From Nymphaea colorata (lineage: Eukaryota > Streptophyta > Magnoliopsida > Nymphaeales > Nymphaeaceae), in NCBI RefSeq assembly GCF_008831285.2, contig NC_045142.1, positions 13,036,716 to 13,100,715 of the forward strand: 64,000 bases of DNA, in the 5' to 3' direction. Below are positions 12,312 through 24,693 of the stretch, piece by piece. Numbering within the stretch: the stretch's first letter is position 1; every line of letters starts with the position of its first letter. The notes under the pieces are model-generated. The model did not search any database. It saw only the letters and a program-made list of their open reading frames with translations, and was not told where the DNA came from. A program made the position numbers and the translations under genes.

Positions 12312-13422
12312 CAATAATACTGCTGTTGAAGACATCAAAAGTTGCATTACCAGTGCATACTACAAGCGTCAATTGCTACATGCATTTCTAACTAAAAAAC
12401 AATATTCAGTGATATTCCCTTTTTGACACCCAACACATTGCAGTTTGCGTGTAAATAATGTGCAAAATAGAATAAATGTCCAATGTTATATTACTTCAAA
12501 CATACTGCAAAAATAAATATTTACATTAATCATTGTCATATGTATACAGTGGCCTTTAAAATAAAAAGATAATCATACGAAAATTGTATGATCTATCAGT
12601 GATGTACATCTTTTATGAAATCGAGTGCTTCAAATAAGAATTCCACAGTCATGCAAACCTGGCCATACAAACCATCAGAATGTCACCTTCTTACGTTTTT
12701 CTTACGTTCTGCACATGGCCACAGGCCCACAGCTGAGTTTTGGTCAACAAATTATTCGTTAATGGCAATGTCCAAACAAACGTAGAAGGCCCCGTTTGAT
12801 TGCACAAGCAAAATTCAAAAAAAAAAATCAATGGGGAAAAGTCTGACCTCCTTCGATTTTTTTTCAAGGTAAAATTATCCTGATTCATTGAATTTGTTAG
12901 GATAATTTTTCATGTGTTTGATTTGAGTATGAAAAACGTATATTTTGATTTAAATATGAAAAACGTATAAAAATAATAAGTTTTTTCCTATACATAGTAA
13001 ATAAAATTTTTGTGCATATAATCACTATTCAATCAAATCGGTTGTGAATCAATCTAAAAAAAAAAAACGACTTTTAAAAAAACCAACAAAACATATAAAA
13101 AAATAACTAAAAGCACGAAAACTTCCACGAATGACACGTGGCTTCGTAAATAGGCTAAAATCAAATCGATTTTTCTATTGAATCAGCCGATTTCGACCGT
13201 TTTACTATAACTCATGTTGTGTTTCTAGCCTCTAACCTTAAATCCAAGACTGCATTGGACGACCTGTTTTGAGAGATCTTCGTTTAAACAAACTGAACTG
13301 ATGATTTGGACATAGATTTTAAAATCATGTTACATATTTAAAAACCATGAATTTAAGGCCGAACGCTCTTCGAACCCTAAATTCATAAATTTTAAAATCT
13401 TGGGAATCTTAAAATTAAATCT
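12312..13422. other. Intergenic region upstream of the DUF7705-family gene
   Basis: About 1.1 kb of AT-rich sequence with no supported gene or element. The distal promoter of the downstream gene would lie here; no element is convincing by eye. Confidence 0.5.
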
Positions 13423-13575
13423 CCTGTGAAACAAACACAGGTGGTCTTTCTCACGTCTTGGGTACATCGAATAAATAAGCACATAGCGAAAAGCGACTCC
13501 GGTAAAACAAACATAGATTCTTCACGTCTTGGACACATCGAATAAATAAACACACTGCGAAAAGCGACTTCCCAT
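13423..13575. repeat. 71-bp tandem duplication in the proximal promoter
   Basis: Two adjacent copies (anchors tcacgtcttg at 13451 and 13522) share acatcgaataaataa and gcgaaaagcgact. They end about 110 bases before the start codon of the secreted-protein gene, so they probably lie in its core promoter or 5' leader. Duplicated proximal elements can change dosage of a binding site; the factor is unknown. Confidence 0.8.
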
Positions 13576-13682
13576 CCCATGCTGTACACCCTTGATCCAC
13601 CCAAAGCGGGTCCCTGCATGCTTGGAAATGAATAAATTCCGGTAGCGGGTACACCCGCTCTGCAAAATCCGAGAACGAACTG

Positions 13683-16600
13683 ATGGGAAATCCCGTCTTC
13701 TTCCTCCTGTCGTTCCTGTTATGTTTCTATCCACCATTGTCAGCTGCAGCAGAGCAGCAACAGCAGTATGTATCCGCAGTTGGTGACCCTGGAATGCGAA
13801 GAGATGGTCTCGGTGTTGCCTTCGAAGCCTGGAACTTCTGCAACGAGGTGGGGAAAGAGGCCCCAAACATGGGCAGTCCCAGAGCCGCAGATTGCTTTGA
13901 TATAACCAGTAAGGCCACAAAAGTAAAAAGTTTCATGGGTTTCCTTTTGTTATAAGACATTTGTTTCCTGTTTCTCCGTTGATTCTTCTTCTTCTTCTTC
14001 TTCTTCTTCTTCTTCTTGCAGGCCAGGGCATTGTAGCTCATAAGGTCACAGAAGAAGAGAACAGACTTGGGGTAGGAACTCCATTTCCGGGAATCACTCC
14101 TAGGGCTCTCAATAATTCAGATCTGTATGCGGTCGAGAAGGAATTGTTTCTGGGGTCAAAATGTGAAGTTCAAGACTCTCCAAAGCCATGGCAGTTCTGG
14201 ATGGTGATGCTCAAGAGCGGCAACTTGGATACCACCGCGGCATTGTGCCCGGAGAATGGGAGACCCATCGGCCCTTTCAAGCAGACTCCCAGGTTTCCTT
14301 GCTTCGGCAAAGGCTGCATGAACCAGCCGGCGTTCTATCACGAGCAGACCCGATTCGTCGATGGCACGACGAACTTGAGAGGGAGCTTCAATGGCAGCTA
14401 CGAATCGGGCGCAGATCTCGGGAAGGATGGAGTTGGCAGCAGCAACTCATTGTATGAGGTGGTTTGGGAGAAGAAGGCAGGGGCCGGGAGTTGGGTGTTC
14501 AGTCACAGGCTGAAGACGTCGGAAAGGTATCCATGGTTGATGTTATATCTCCGAGCTGATGCCGCCGCAGGCTTTTCCGGCGGTTACCATTATGAGACCA
14601 GAGGCATGTTGAAGACTGTAAGTAGAGCGATAGCCCTTTCTCTTTTCTTTATAAATCCCTCCCATGAACGATTCAGTTTCTCAGCTGCTGCTTCTCCATC
14701 GCCGCCTTCCCTTTCTCCCGTTCGATTATAACTTAGTTTGTTAGAAAGATTTTACCGTACAATCCAGGATACCTTAAGAACTTTAAAATCTAGGTTTTAT
14801 AAAATTTAAGTTTTTTAATGAGCTTCAAAAAATTTGTCTTTTGTTTTTTAGTGATACATCTAAAATTGATTTTTGAAGTACTTAAAGGGGATTAGGTTTT
14901 TCAGTCTTGTAAAACTCAAAATTGGATTTTTATAAAAACCTAGTTTTGATGACATGCAAACACTTGAAAAACTTGAATTTAAAGGCAAAACTTAATTTTG
15001 AAGGGTCACCCAAACACCCCTTAAGTTTTTTTTTTTTTTTTTTTTGTCTGTTCCACGAGTTTTTTTTTTCACGATTTGGTAGTTCTACAGAGTCACAGAC
15101 TTGATTAGGCTTAAAATGTCTAAAAATAGATTTTCCTTACGAAATGACAAAAATATCCTTTTGATTTAATGTAGGACCAAATAACATGAAAATAGGAAAG
15201 ATTTCATCTTTAGGGGTAGAAAAGTCCTACGACCACTGCATAGAATTGTTGGAAAGTTTTTAAGAGGGCCAACCTTTAGTTTTTCAAAAGCTTTATAGGG
15301 TCAAACTAAAATTTTTTGAACCATTACTGCGAAAAAATTCATTTTGAAAACTTAAATGGATTACGACCCCCTTCCCTCCTGCACTAAGAAGGATAAAGTT
15401 GAAAGAATTCGGGGACAATGAAATTTGTTCATAGTTCATTACCTTCAGGTAAATTATTAATCTAAAACAAAATAGTTTGTAGGGGTGGAGTTAAGGCTTT
15501 CTAAAACAACATAGTTTGTAGGGGTGGAGTTAAGTCGCATGGATCTTGGCTCCACTTTAATTTAAAAAAAAAAAATACATGTAAATTTTAGAAAATTTTA
15601 CTTTTTTTATATAGAAATTTTGAAAAATGATATTTTTACCCTAATCAAAATTTAAAAACTTTAATTCGACCTTCTTCATAAAAAATTTCTGGTTCCACCT
15701 CCGTCCGTCTAAGTCCACAATAATTTATTAAAAGACTATTGGTGCTTTTAGGAGAATTTCTGGTTAAGTGTCACTAGTAATAAATTTTGAAGATAGATCA
15801 ATATGTAAACAAGAAAAATGATCCAAAGTGTCAATATGAAAATAAAATCTTTTTGAGGTCCATATACCTATACATTGCCCACACCTACCTTCACCCTCTG
15901 CACCGAACCTTTCTTTTGTGAACCACGTGAATTGCTTTCCAGCGTTTGCTCTTTCGGTTGAAAAGTACATTCAACGGAATAGGATTCCTGGGTTTGCCCT
16001 TTCGGTTGGAAGGTACATTCAACAGAATAGGATTCCCGAGGGTTCTTTTGTCTCAGAATAATATTTAAACTCCGAACTAAAGAGCGACACAGCTTTTATT
16101 TGTCAATGGAAAATTTTAACTCGGATTTGAAATGCCAAGAGAAAGAGGTTGCTTAAATCAAACTTCTTCCTTTTCCGCAAAATCATCACATGCTCCGATT
16201 CTTTAAGCGCACGCAATCATAATTTGTGGACGCCACAATTGAAATATGTAAGGGAGAGAGCGGGAGAAAGAGAAAGCCGATGATGACATGCCTTCTACCT
16301 GCATCCATCTGAGCGGTTAAGCTAAGCTTAAGTTTTTAGGGTTGAAACAGAGGAGAGAAACCACTAAGTCGGGTAAAAATAAGATCCTTTAGATTTTCAC
16401 TAAAAAATGAAGTTTAAATAAAATAAAAACATCCTTATAAGTGTATACGAACTAATTTAGTGTAAAACATGTTTTACTTTCAAGTTGTTTTCGTGAAAAA
16501 TGTTGGTTTTTTCTAATATGAAAATTTTGATTTTATAAGAGAGGCTCAATTTTTGTTATCATAAAACATTATTAGACTAAAAAAATAATTAATTTAATAT

Positions 16601-16939
16601 ATGCTTCTCAACAACTTGTTCTTAAAAATCACGCTTGTAAGTATAAGAGAGAGAGAGAGAGTGTGTGTGAAACAGGTATCCATCAAATCCTCATACACCT
16701 AACTCTGATGAGAACCATTTGGGTCGTGAATAACAAGGTGATAAAGTGGAGGGAGATAAAGATATAAATATAGAAGTCAATGTGTTTTTTAAAAGTGTAA
16801 AATACCCTTAAAAAATGAATTTTCTTAAATGATTTGAGGGTACTTCCAACTCTTAAAAAAATAACATGGTTTCAATATTAGCATCTTAATCTTCACCATT
16901 TAATTTAAACGGCCTATATGATTTTCATGGTTTGATAAC

Positions 16940-17014
<75 letters not shown>

Positions 17015-20000
17015 GTCTTTGTTTATCCTGCACATGTTATGAATGTTAATCGGAACTGTTTTTTCCCCAATATGACGATAGTTTAACAAACTAATTATAA
17101 TCTATGGTTTTCTGCTGATTCGTCGTGATTGACCAAGGGGCTATATTGCCAAGATAAGAAAAGGAAAAGAAAAAGGCTTCGCTTCTTGAGTTCGTTTGAT
17201 TAGTGTTCTCTTGGAACAGCAGGAACAGGGATTCATAGTGACTGTGAACATGTTTCCCGTTTGAGTAGCTTGGAACGGGGGCATGTTTGCATAGGTTCAG
17301 AGAGGGACACATTGTGCCTGTTGTGCACTTCCAAGGTGAAACTGGCTGCTCAACATTCAATCACCAAAACGAAGTAACAGGGAAAATCTGAAAAGGAAAG
17401 AGAGACACCTAAATCTGTCGGCCCTTTAAATCTTCAAATTATGCATCAATAATTCATTGGGTTGCATGGTCAAGGCGACAATAATCATTCACACAGTGCT
17501 GCCTGAGTCCTCCTGTAGAAGCACCACATCAGTTCCATTTTTAGATTCTTTTTCCATCTGCATCAGGAACACTCCTCTCCTGCCTTCATATCAAGCCGTC
17601 ACAGTTTGGACGACGACTGTTGGCTGAGAGAGAGAGAGAGAGCCTCTCGCTTCTCCTGTCAAGGGGGAGGAAGGCATGGGTTTTGTGTGTGCAATTGCCC
17701 ACACGGATCCTAAAAACTTTTTTATTTTTATATTTGATATTTTTAAGCAGGTACCTCTTAAAAATTTAAAATTTTATGACTACTGCCCCTCAGCCACCCC
17801 AACCTGTGCACAATTTTTTCGTTGCAGCAATGACCAAATGACTCCATTAAAATACAAAAACAGAAACTTTTCGTAAGTGTAAACAAGTATTGTGACAAAA
17901 AGAAAAAGTTTAAAACGTCTTCTACTTTATAAAAAGTTTAAAAAATGTCCCATTATGAGGGTAGGGGGTGAGGAGGGAAAGAGCCAAAAGCAGAGATGTT
18001 TGTGTTTTGTCCTTTTTACGCCTGAATGGTTTCCGACGCAGAAAGTTACTTGCCTGTGCCACGCGGGACATGTAGGCCAAGAAAATACAGTGTATGAGTT
18101 GGGGTATTGTAGAAACTATTTAAAAAGAAATGTGTTTTTTAGTCTTTTTAACTTTTTTGTTTCAACAAAAAGTTTTCTTTTTCTAATAACCAAAGATATT
18201 TTGGTCATTAAGCATGCTGGCACATAAAAAAAATTGTGCATCAACAGCACCTATAACCAGCTTCGTCCTAAGCGACCTGCTGGGGTTCAGGTGCCCTTTG
18301 CGTGGGCATCAGATTTGGAACGCACCGACGGTTTTGTTCCATGTGTTCTGATGTCCAATATTGATTCACCGGAGCGTTTCAGGAACAACTGTGTTGCTGT
18401 TTTGGGCTGTTCCTGCGAACGAAACACCTATTAGAACTTGTTTGATCATGTTATAGGGACATGAGGAATGGGGACGTCCTGCTCTCCACAGTTCTGTCCT
18501 GCCTGGCAGACAGAACGAGTTCTCCGTCTATTGTTTTGTTTGATAAGACAAAGAGATTAAGAACGGATAAAATGTCTCTGCGGTCTGGCCTTTTTGTCAG
18601 TGGCCTTTTTTCTTTCTTTTTTTTTTCTTTTTCTAGAAATTGATTTCAACTCGATCTTCATAATCATATCGAGAAATTGATTTCAACTTGACCTTCAAAT
18701 TGATTTCCCAATATAATTCAGCTCGACCTTACTTCTCTCCCGTGATGTGAGAAAGCGAAAGAGAGAGAGAGAGAGATGAGTATTATATAACTCTCCTCTT
18801 CTAGTCAATCAATGGGCTTCCACCATTACTTAAGAAATCGCTAAGGCTGGCCGAAGGGACATAAGCTCTTGATGAAGTTCATCGCAATCAATGTCTTGAA
18901 TTTGATTTCTCATAGTACTATTAGCTAAAGAGAGTAATGGTGGTCGCCATCAATCATGCTAATAGAAACAAAACCCAAGAAGACGTTTCATTCCTTTTTA
19001 TCTTCCACTATCTCTAGCTGCTGAAATGCATCTCTGCTTTGTGACAGCTTCCAGAGTCACCCAACTTCAAGGTTCGTCTCACACTTGATGTGAAACAAGG
19101 AGGAGGGACCAAAAGCCAGTTTTACTTGATGGACATAGGGAGCTGCTGGAAGAACGATGGTTCCCCATGCGATGGAGATGTTCTTACTGATGTAACCAGA
19201 TACAGTGAGATGATAATCAACCCTCAAACACCAGCATGGTGCAGCCCTACAAATTTGGCAGCCTGTCCGCCGTTCCACATCACTCCAAACAACAATAAGA
19301 TTCACAGAAACGACACTGCAAATTTTCCTTACTCTGCTTACCACTATTACTGTGGCCCTGGGACTGCAAGGTACATGGAGAAGCCTTTCAGCACCTGTGA
19401 TCCTTACAGCAATCCTCAAGCGCAGGAATTGGTCCAGCTATTGCCCCATCCCGTTTGGGCTGAATATGGCTATCCTTCGAAGAAAGGAGAAGGATGGGTT
19501 GGGGACCCAAGGACATGGGAGTTGGATGTTGGTGGACTCTCCAGCAGGCTCTACTTTTATCAGGTGAGGCTTTTCTCTGTCTATCTTTTCTGCTTTTCTC
19601 CTTCCACTGGGAATGTGATTGGGAAATGGGTATCTAATTCACAAATGAATTTTAGTTTATCTGCTTTGACCATGGAGTCGATGAGGATGCACAGCAGAGA
19701 CTGAACTCTGCAACTATCTGTAATGTAGAGATCAATCATATTCACGTGTGCAATTCATGGTGATGATCTAGACTATTGTTACAACATGACGAGATTTTCG
19801 AAATTTTGCAATATTTACGAGAAAAACAAGTAAAATGAAGACATTCTAAAAATCTTGGCAAAAAAGATCGATAATCTCGTGATATTTATGAGAACAAGTA
19901 AAACTAAAATATCGATAAAAACCTCGGCAGAAATGAATACCTCACAATTTTCTTGCAAATTTTCACGATTTTTTAAATCAGGTTTTCACCTTTTTATTAG

Positions 20001-20470
20001 TTTCTCAGTTATTTTATTTTTACCAATTTTTATAATTTTTATTTTTCAAAAAATTTCCGAGATTTTTTCCATTTTTTTTAAGAAAAACAATTCACTGAAA
20101 AATACCCAAGAAAAACTTCACTATTATTTATCCGAAAATAATATTTGTGGCAATACTTAGACACTTATGATTCATTATAACCAGTTATAAGCCTGTTTCA
20201 ATTTTAATTATACAAATTCATCAGCTGATGTAATTGCTGTAGAAAGAAATGTGAAAAGCTACAGGAAACATTTTTCACTGGTCAATGCTTACATTACCTT
20301 TGTAATCTCTTTCCCAGGACCCAGGAACTCCGGCAGCCAGAAGAATTTGGACGTCCCTGGATGTGGGAACCGAAATATTCATCAGCGACCAAGATGAGAT
20401 AGCAGAATGGACTCTTACTGATTTTGATGTCCTCATACCTTCCCCTCCTGCTCATTTAAATGTATTCTAG
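13683..20470 (+). CDS. Secreted plant protein of unknown function, probably DUF7705 family (four exons)
   Basis: Exons 13683-13908, 14022-14617, 19048-19563 and 20318-20470 join in phase with GT-AG introns to give 496 aa plus stop tag. Residues 1 to about 23 form a hydrophobic signal peptide ending in SAAA, so the product should enter the secretory pathway (wall or vacuole; inferred). Conserved blocks seen, in order: MGSPRAADCFDI, HKVTEEENRLG, DLYAVEKELFLGSKC, PCFGKGCMNQP, YEVVWEKKAGAGSWVF, RYPWLMLYLRADA, GGYHYETRGMLKT, TLDVKQGGGTKSQFYL, GSCWKNDGSPCDGDV, SEMIINPQTPAWCSPTN, PHPVWAEYGYP, GWVGDPRTWELDVGGLSSRL and EWTLTDFDVL. Many cysteines and several N-glycosylation sequons (NNSD, NGSY, NDTA) fit a secreted glycoprotein. 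These blocks are familiar from an uncharacterised plant family I believe is DUF7705; the name is from memory. No premature stop or missing block, so probably functional. Confidence 0.9.
13909..14021 (+). other. Intron 1 of the DUF7705-family gene, with a CTT microsatellite as polypyrimidine tract
   Basis: Donor gtaagg, acceptor ttgcag, 113 bp. About 35 bases before the acceptor (13982-14017) are a ttc/ctt trinucleotide repeat, so the pyrimidine tract needed for 3' splice-site recognition is itself a length-variable microsatellite. Confidence 0.85.
15461..15538. repeat. 39-bp tandem duplication
   Basis: Two units, 15461-15499 and 15500-15538, each starting tctaaaacaa and containing atagtttgtaggggtggag; inside intron 2 of the secreted-protein gene. 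Confidence 0.85.
15944..16039. repeat. 48-bp tandem duplication
   Basis: Units 15944-15991 and 15992-16039 share ctttcggttg, gtacattcaac and gaataggattcc with a few substitutions; inside intron 2. Confidence 0.85.
16944..17012. repeat. Long TA microsatellite
   Basis: About 69 bases of uninterrupted ta repeats (roughly 34 units) within intron 2 of the secreted-protein gene. Likely highly variable in length, and its assembled length may be unreliable. Confidence 0.95.
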
Positions 20471-22153
20471 TTCTTGCCATTCTACTAGACATTAGAAGGA
20501 AATGGCTCCTTAGCTTGTACCCCTGTGATCAACAGAATTTGGAAAAAGTGCCCTAATCAGGTGAAAATTTTATAATCTTTCTAACCATTTATGTCATTTA
20601 TAAACTAATTGCAGTGCACACAGGGTTTTAATTGTTTCAGCTGAATTCAGTCCAATGGACCAATGGTCGTCTTGGAACTCAATTGCAGATGAGATGTTTT
20701 AGATGCATGTCTATTGAAACCTTTACCTGAAGAAAGGTACTAAGAGTGTTCAATTGAAAAAAGTATTCAACACATAAAAATTGAAACCCTTATGTTTAAT
20801 TTTTGCATCCAATAAAAAGCTTATATCTGAAGCTTGAAATGGGTATGCTTCCATGTTAGAAATTATTTCTTTAATAAGAGTGTGAAAATATCACATGTTA
20901 AGAAAGAGGCATTGGCCACAACTAAAAACTATGGCCAATGTTATGAAAACAATGGCTATAGAGGGGCTAGACCCTTGGCCATATCTTGCATGACAAAACC
21001 TTCGTTAAGGGGGCATTTGGCATTGGGAATACCATGCTAATGTTTCATGAATCTATCTGAAAGATTGAAGGAAATTCATAGAACAGTTGTTCATATATTC
21101 CATGAATCTACCCAATCTTTAGAATAAATCCATGAAACAATCATACAATGTTCCTAATGCCAAATGGCTTCTAAGGGTGGCGATCATAGGGACACTTGTT
21201 AAATAAAAAGAGACAAATTTCATCACAGAAGCAATCCTACAATTATCTTTCCTAAATGTTCTATATTTATATCTTTACACACATGATTTTCACAAGAATG
21301 CTCATTAAAGTTGACAAAACTAAAAGTAACCCATTTGTTGGTGCTAGGATTTGGTAGAAATATCAACACTTCAAAAAGGTGAGGAAGCTTTTAGTTGGGT
21401 GCTAATCCATACAACACCACCCTAGTCATCTTTAGGAGTCCAAGCCAAATATATTTTAAAAGTGAGATAGCAATCCTCTTTCATTTTTGACAAATACTAT
21501 CACGTGTAGTCTGCATATCATAACTAACATGTCCTCTACACATGCCTCGTGGGTTTTTTGGATGACCTTTTGTGCTTCTTTATTTGAAGCACCTTTACAT
21601 ATTTGGAGTTAAACCCCCTAAATATAGCACTCCTACCAAGTACTAGGATGACATCTTTTTATTGCCCATTTATTTTTTCAAATATCTGGTGAAATGTTCT
21701 TACCTTGATGAAGTTTGCTTGTCATAGAATTACAAATGATCAATGGTTGGTTCTACTCTAAGACTCGAAGTGTTTCTTCATGCATTGGCTTGAACAGCCT
21801 TCCTATTTCAAAGGATCCGCATGTTACAACCCAACACTTTGACCTACAAATAACTTTTTTTTTTCTTTTTTTTTTGTTAGAACATAAAACTTTGAGGTGC
21901 GACAACACAACGATTCAAAAGGAAATGAGCTATGCTAATCAAGATGATGGGGCAAACTTTTCATTATATAATAAATTTCATTCATACAAAATTACTTCAC
22001 ATTTCTCAATAACACATATGACAAAAATGCTCCAAAACTATGACATTGATGTTTAACAAAAATAAGACATCAAAGAGACTTAAACATGACGTGTTGGCAC
22101 TACTAGACTCAAAACTTCTCCAGTAGGATGTGAGTAGAGCTATCTGATCAACC
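20471..22153. other. 3' flank of the DUF7705-family gene and unassigned sequence
   Basis: A candidate poly-A signal, aataaa at 20811-20816, lies 341 bases past the stop codon. The rest is AT-rich. A short minus-strand stretch near 21,500-21,600 faintly suggests retrotransposon coding sequence but is too degraded to call. If the LTR to the right is a 5' LTR, this is where its internal region would begin. Confidence 0.45.
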
Positions 22154-24693
22154 TGTTGCTCCGGGCCCGCCAAAACCTGAAAAATAAAACAACAGAAGAC
22201 TTAGTCTTCGCAGTATGACAACACCCCGGATAAATCCTTAACCTTCTTAGGTAAGGACTCAAATATAGGGTATAACAATTACAAAAGCAAATGATTATCA
22301 TGTTGTGATAGGGCATACAGTCACATGACTTGTCATGGAAGCCCCTCACATGTACCACGACATGTAAAGGCCACTCGATGACCATAATGACACATTCAAT
22401 AGTCACATGCAATTCATACATAAACACATCATTTACTTTCACATTCTTTTCATTTAAATTAGTTTTAGTGAATTGACAATTCCTGTATGTACAAACAAAG
22501 GCACGTCTATACCACGGGTGACTTACAGTCGAGGGACAACCCCCGTGGTAGCCCGAAACGATATGAATCCATTCACGTTGTAGCGAAAGAGCAATCATCC
22601 ATGAATGTCTGAATTCCAAGGAGAGTTGCTCAACCTTCCCTAGGACACCCAGTTTGGGAAGGCAAGAGCCCAATGCTCCAAGCACATCATACAACGGTAC
22701 TCTGGGGCCTTGCACCGCCTGCGCTCCAAGCAAGCGAGACCAATGGTGAAGGCAGGACATCTCTCAAACACATAGCCACAACCCACTGGCCTCTCATCTA
22801 TTATTTTTTCTTACTTATCATTATAAAAGCACATTCACAAAATGACCAGCTAGCTCATGAGATTGGTTCACTTTGCACGAGGGCTACACATATAGTTAGC
22901 TAGCCGTGATAACATTACGAGTACAACTACCCTTCAATTTCATTCATTTGCATTCATGTCTACGTCAATGCATGTACAACATATCACAACATTCACATTA
23001 ATCATACACATCAATCACATCTTTCAAAACTTAGCCAAACCACAGAGAGTAGTCTTGATCTGTGACTAGCTTGTAGTAGTCCTATGCAATTATCATTCTA
23101 GAATGCTTTCTAATGCACAATTGGGGTCGATGAGATATTCGACTCGATACCCCACCTCATTTGTCCTAAGCAGTTATCATTGCTAACATGCAAATGTAAT
23201 TGTGTAGTAATTTTAAAACAAAATTAATCACATAAGCATTCAATTCTCATGCAGACATTCATTTAATCATATCACAATCATTCAATTACATCACAATCAT
23301 AGGATCCAATGATCTTGGAAACACATTCAAAGTTGGCCCCAGACAGGAATTTGCCTAGAATGCCGCCACACTTGTTGTGCGTCAACAAGACACTCAAAAT
23401 GCCTCAAGCTACAAGTCTTGTTGCTTAAGGTCTACTCGATGTGCCTGATGTACCTGCAAACATAAGTAAGTAATAAGTTCTCTACTCGCTTCGCTTTACA
23501 TTCTATATAAATACGAAACATAATCATTGAGGCATGTCATTGCCTCCAGAGGGTACCGACAGGTAGTATCGACCCACAAAGCCCTCCAAAAGGTTTCTTT
23601 CCAACTCCTAGAGGTTGTGACCAAACAATTTATATTTCGAGCTTTCGATTCAATCAATCACTAATACGCTTCTCACTTGCTTTACAAGGTGAGACATCAA
23701 CCTCACAATTAAGCTTACCAACTTACATATTCTTTCTCAACTAACAACGTAATACACACATCGACAACAGCGTGCACCACGTATTCATAACGACGGTCCT
23801 ACACCTTCTCCACAATGTCAAAGTCTCTATCATGCTTCCTAATCACTTCGAAAATCAACCCATCATACTAGAAAGATAGATATACACATGGATTCTCGTA
23901 CCTTCAAAATAGTCTTAGACCTTCCTCAAAAAGCAAATTCGCTAACATGCATTATAAATCATCAAATCTTAAGTCTAGCATGCTCAATCAATAATTATAC
24001 ATGCGTCAACAGAGATTATTAGACAATTTAGGCTCGGTTAGGCCTCGCTCACCCCACTCCTAGAGTCCAAACTACTGCAAAGCTCCTGGCAGCCACCTCA
24101 AATGTTTGATTGATCCCCTAGCGGCAAAAATCATACGATGCCTCCACCACCAATACCTTCTATTCACTGTTTTAAGGGGAAAGACGTGTCCCCAAGCTGC
24201 AGTCCGATCAAACATCCACAAAAATAGTGAAAAAGAGTGAAAAAGAATGCAAAAGGAGGGGCTGCCATTAGAATAGGGTCTCCGGTAGTGAGGAGCTGGT
24301 TTGGCTGAAGATGGGAGACACTCGAAGTGAGAAAAAACTAGAGGGAGAGATAAAGAGTGTGCAGAGAGGGAGAGTGCTCAATTGAGGGGCTGGCAGTGGA
24401 GAGAGGAAGCAAATAGAGAGAGATGGGAAGGCCGTGCAAGAGAGAGAGGAGGAGGAGAAAGAAGGAAGAGGCAGAGGGAGACCAACATACTCACCTGAGC
24501 ATAGCCGCCATCACCACCCTTCACTTTCGACGCAGCTACCACACCTTTCGCCTCTTGTTTCGTGGTCATAGTAGAGGAAGAGACAAAGAGGGAGATGAGG
24601 GAGAAAAGCCCTCGCGTCAGGCTCCTCACGCAAGTGGGTTCGGGTCCGGGTCTGGAGCTAATCCGGCCCAACTGCAAAATGTTGAGTGTTACA
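22154..24693 (-). mobile_element. Gypsy-type long LTR (minus), about 2.5 kb
   Basis: On the minus strand it opens tgtaacactcaacattttgc and closes gcccggagcaaca, followed by a degenerate Met-tRNA-like site (ggttgatcagatagc). These TG...CA ends and the length suit a chromovirus (Tekay/Del-like) LTR. The diverged sequence at about 25,679-28,295 aligns with it over most of its length in the opposite orientation. The minus-strand open frame at 22140-22760 is inside this non-coding LTR and looks accidental. The 5-base flanks (caacc and ccgca) do not match, so it is not a clean solo LTR. Confidence 0.5.

Larger units (their letters stand above)
14618..19047 (+). other. Intron 2 of the DUF7705-family gene (4.43 kb)
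   Basis: Donor gtaagt, acceptor gtgacag. Mostly AT-rich with poly-T runs, two short tandem duplications, a long ta microsatellite and ga runs (16,647; 17,628; 18,757). No transposon could be delimited and no reading frame within it resembles a protein family. The other introns are 113 and 754 bp, so insertion-driven expansion is likely but unproved. Confidence 0.8.

Noticed and set aside
22140-22760. 206-codon open frame on the minus strand
   Set aside because: Lies in the gypsy-type LTR sequence, has no domain, and its inverted counterpart at 27.7-28.2 kb is not open.
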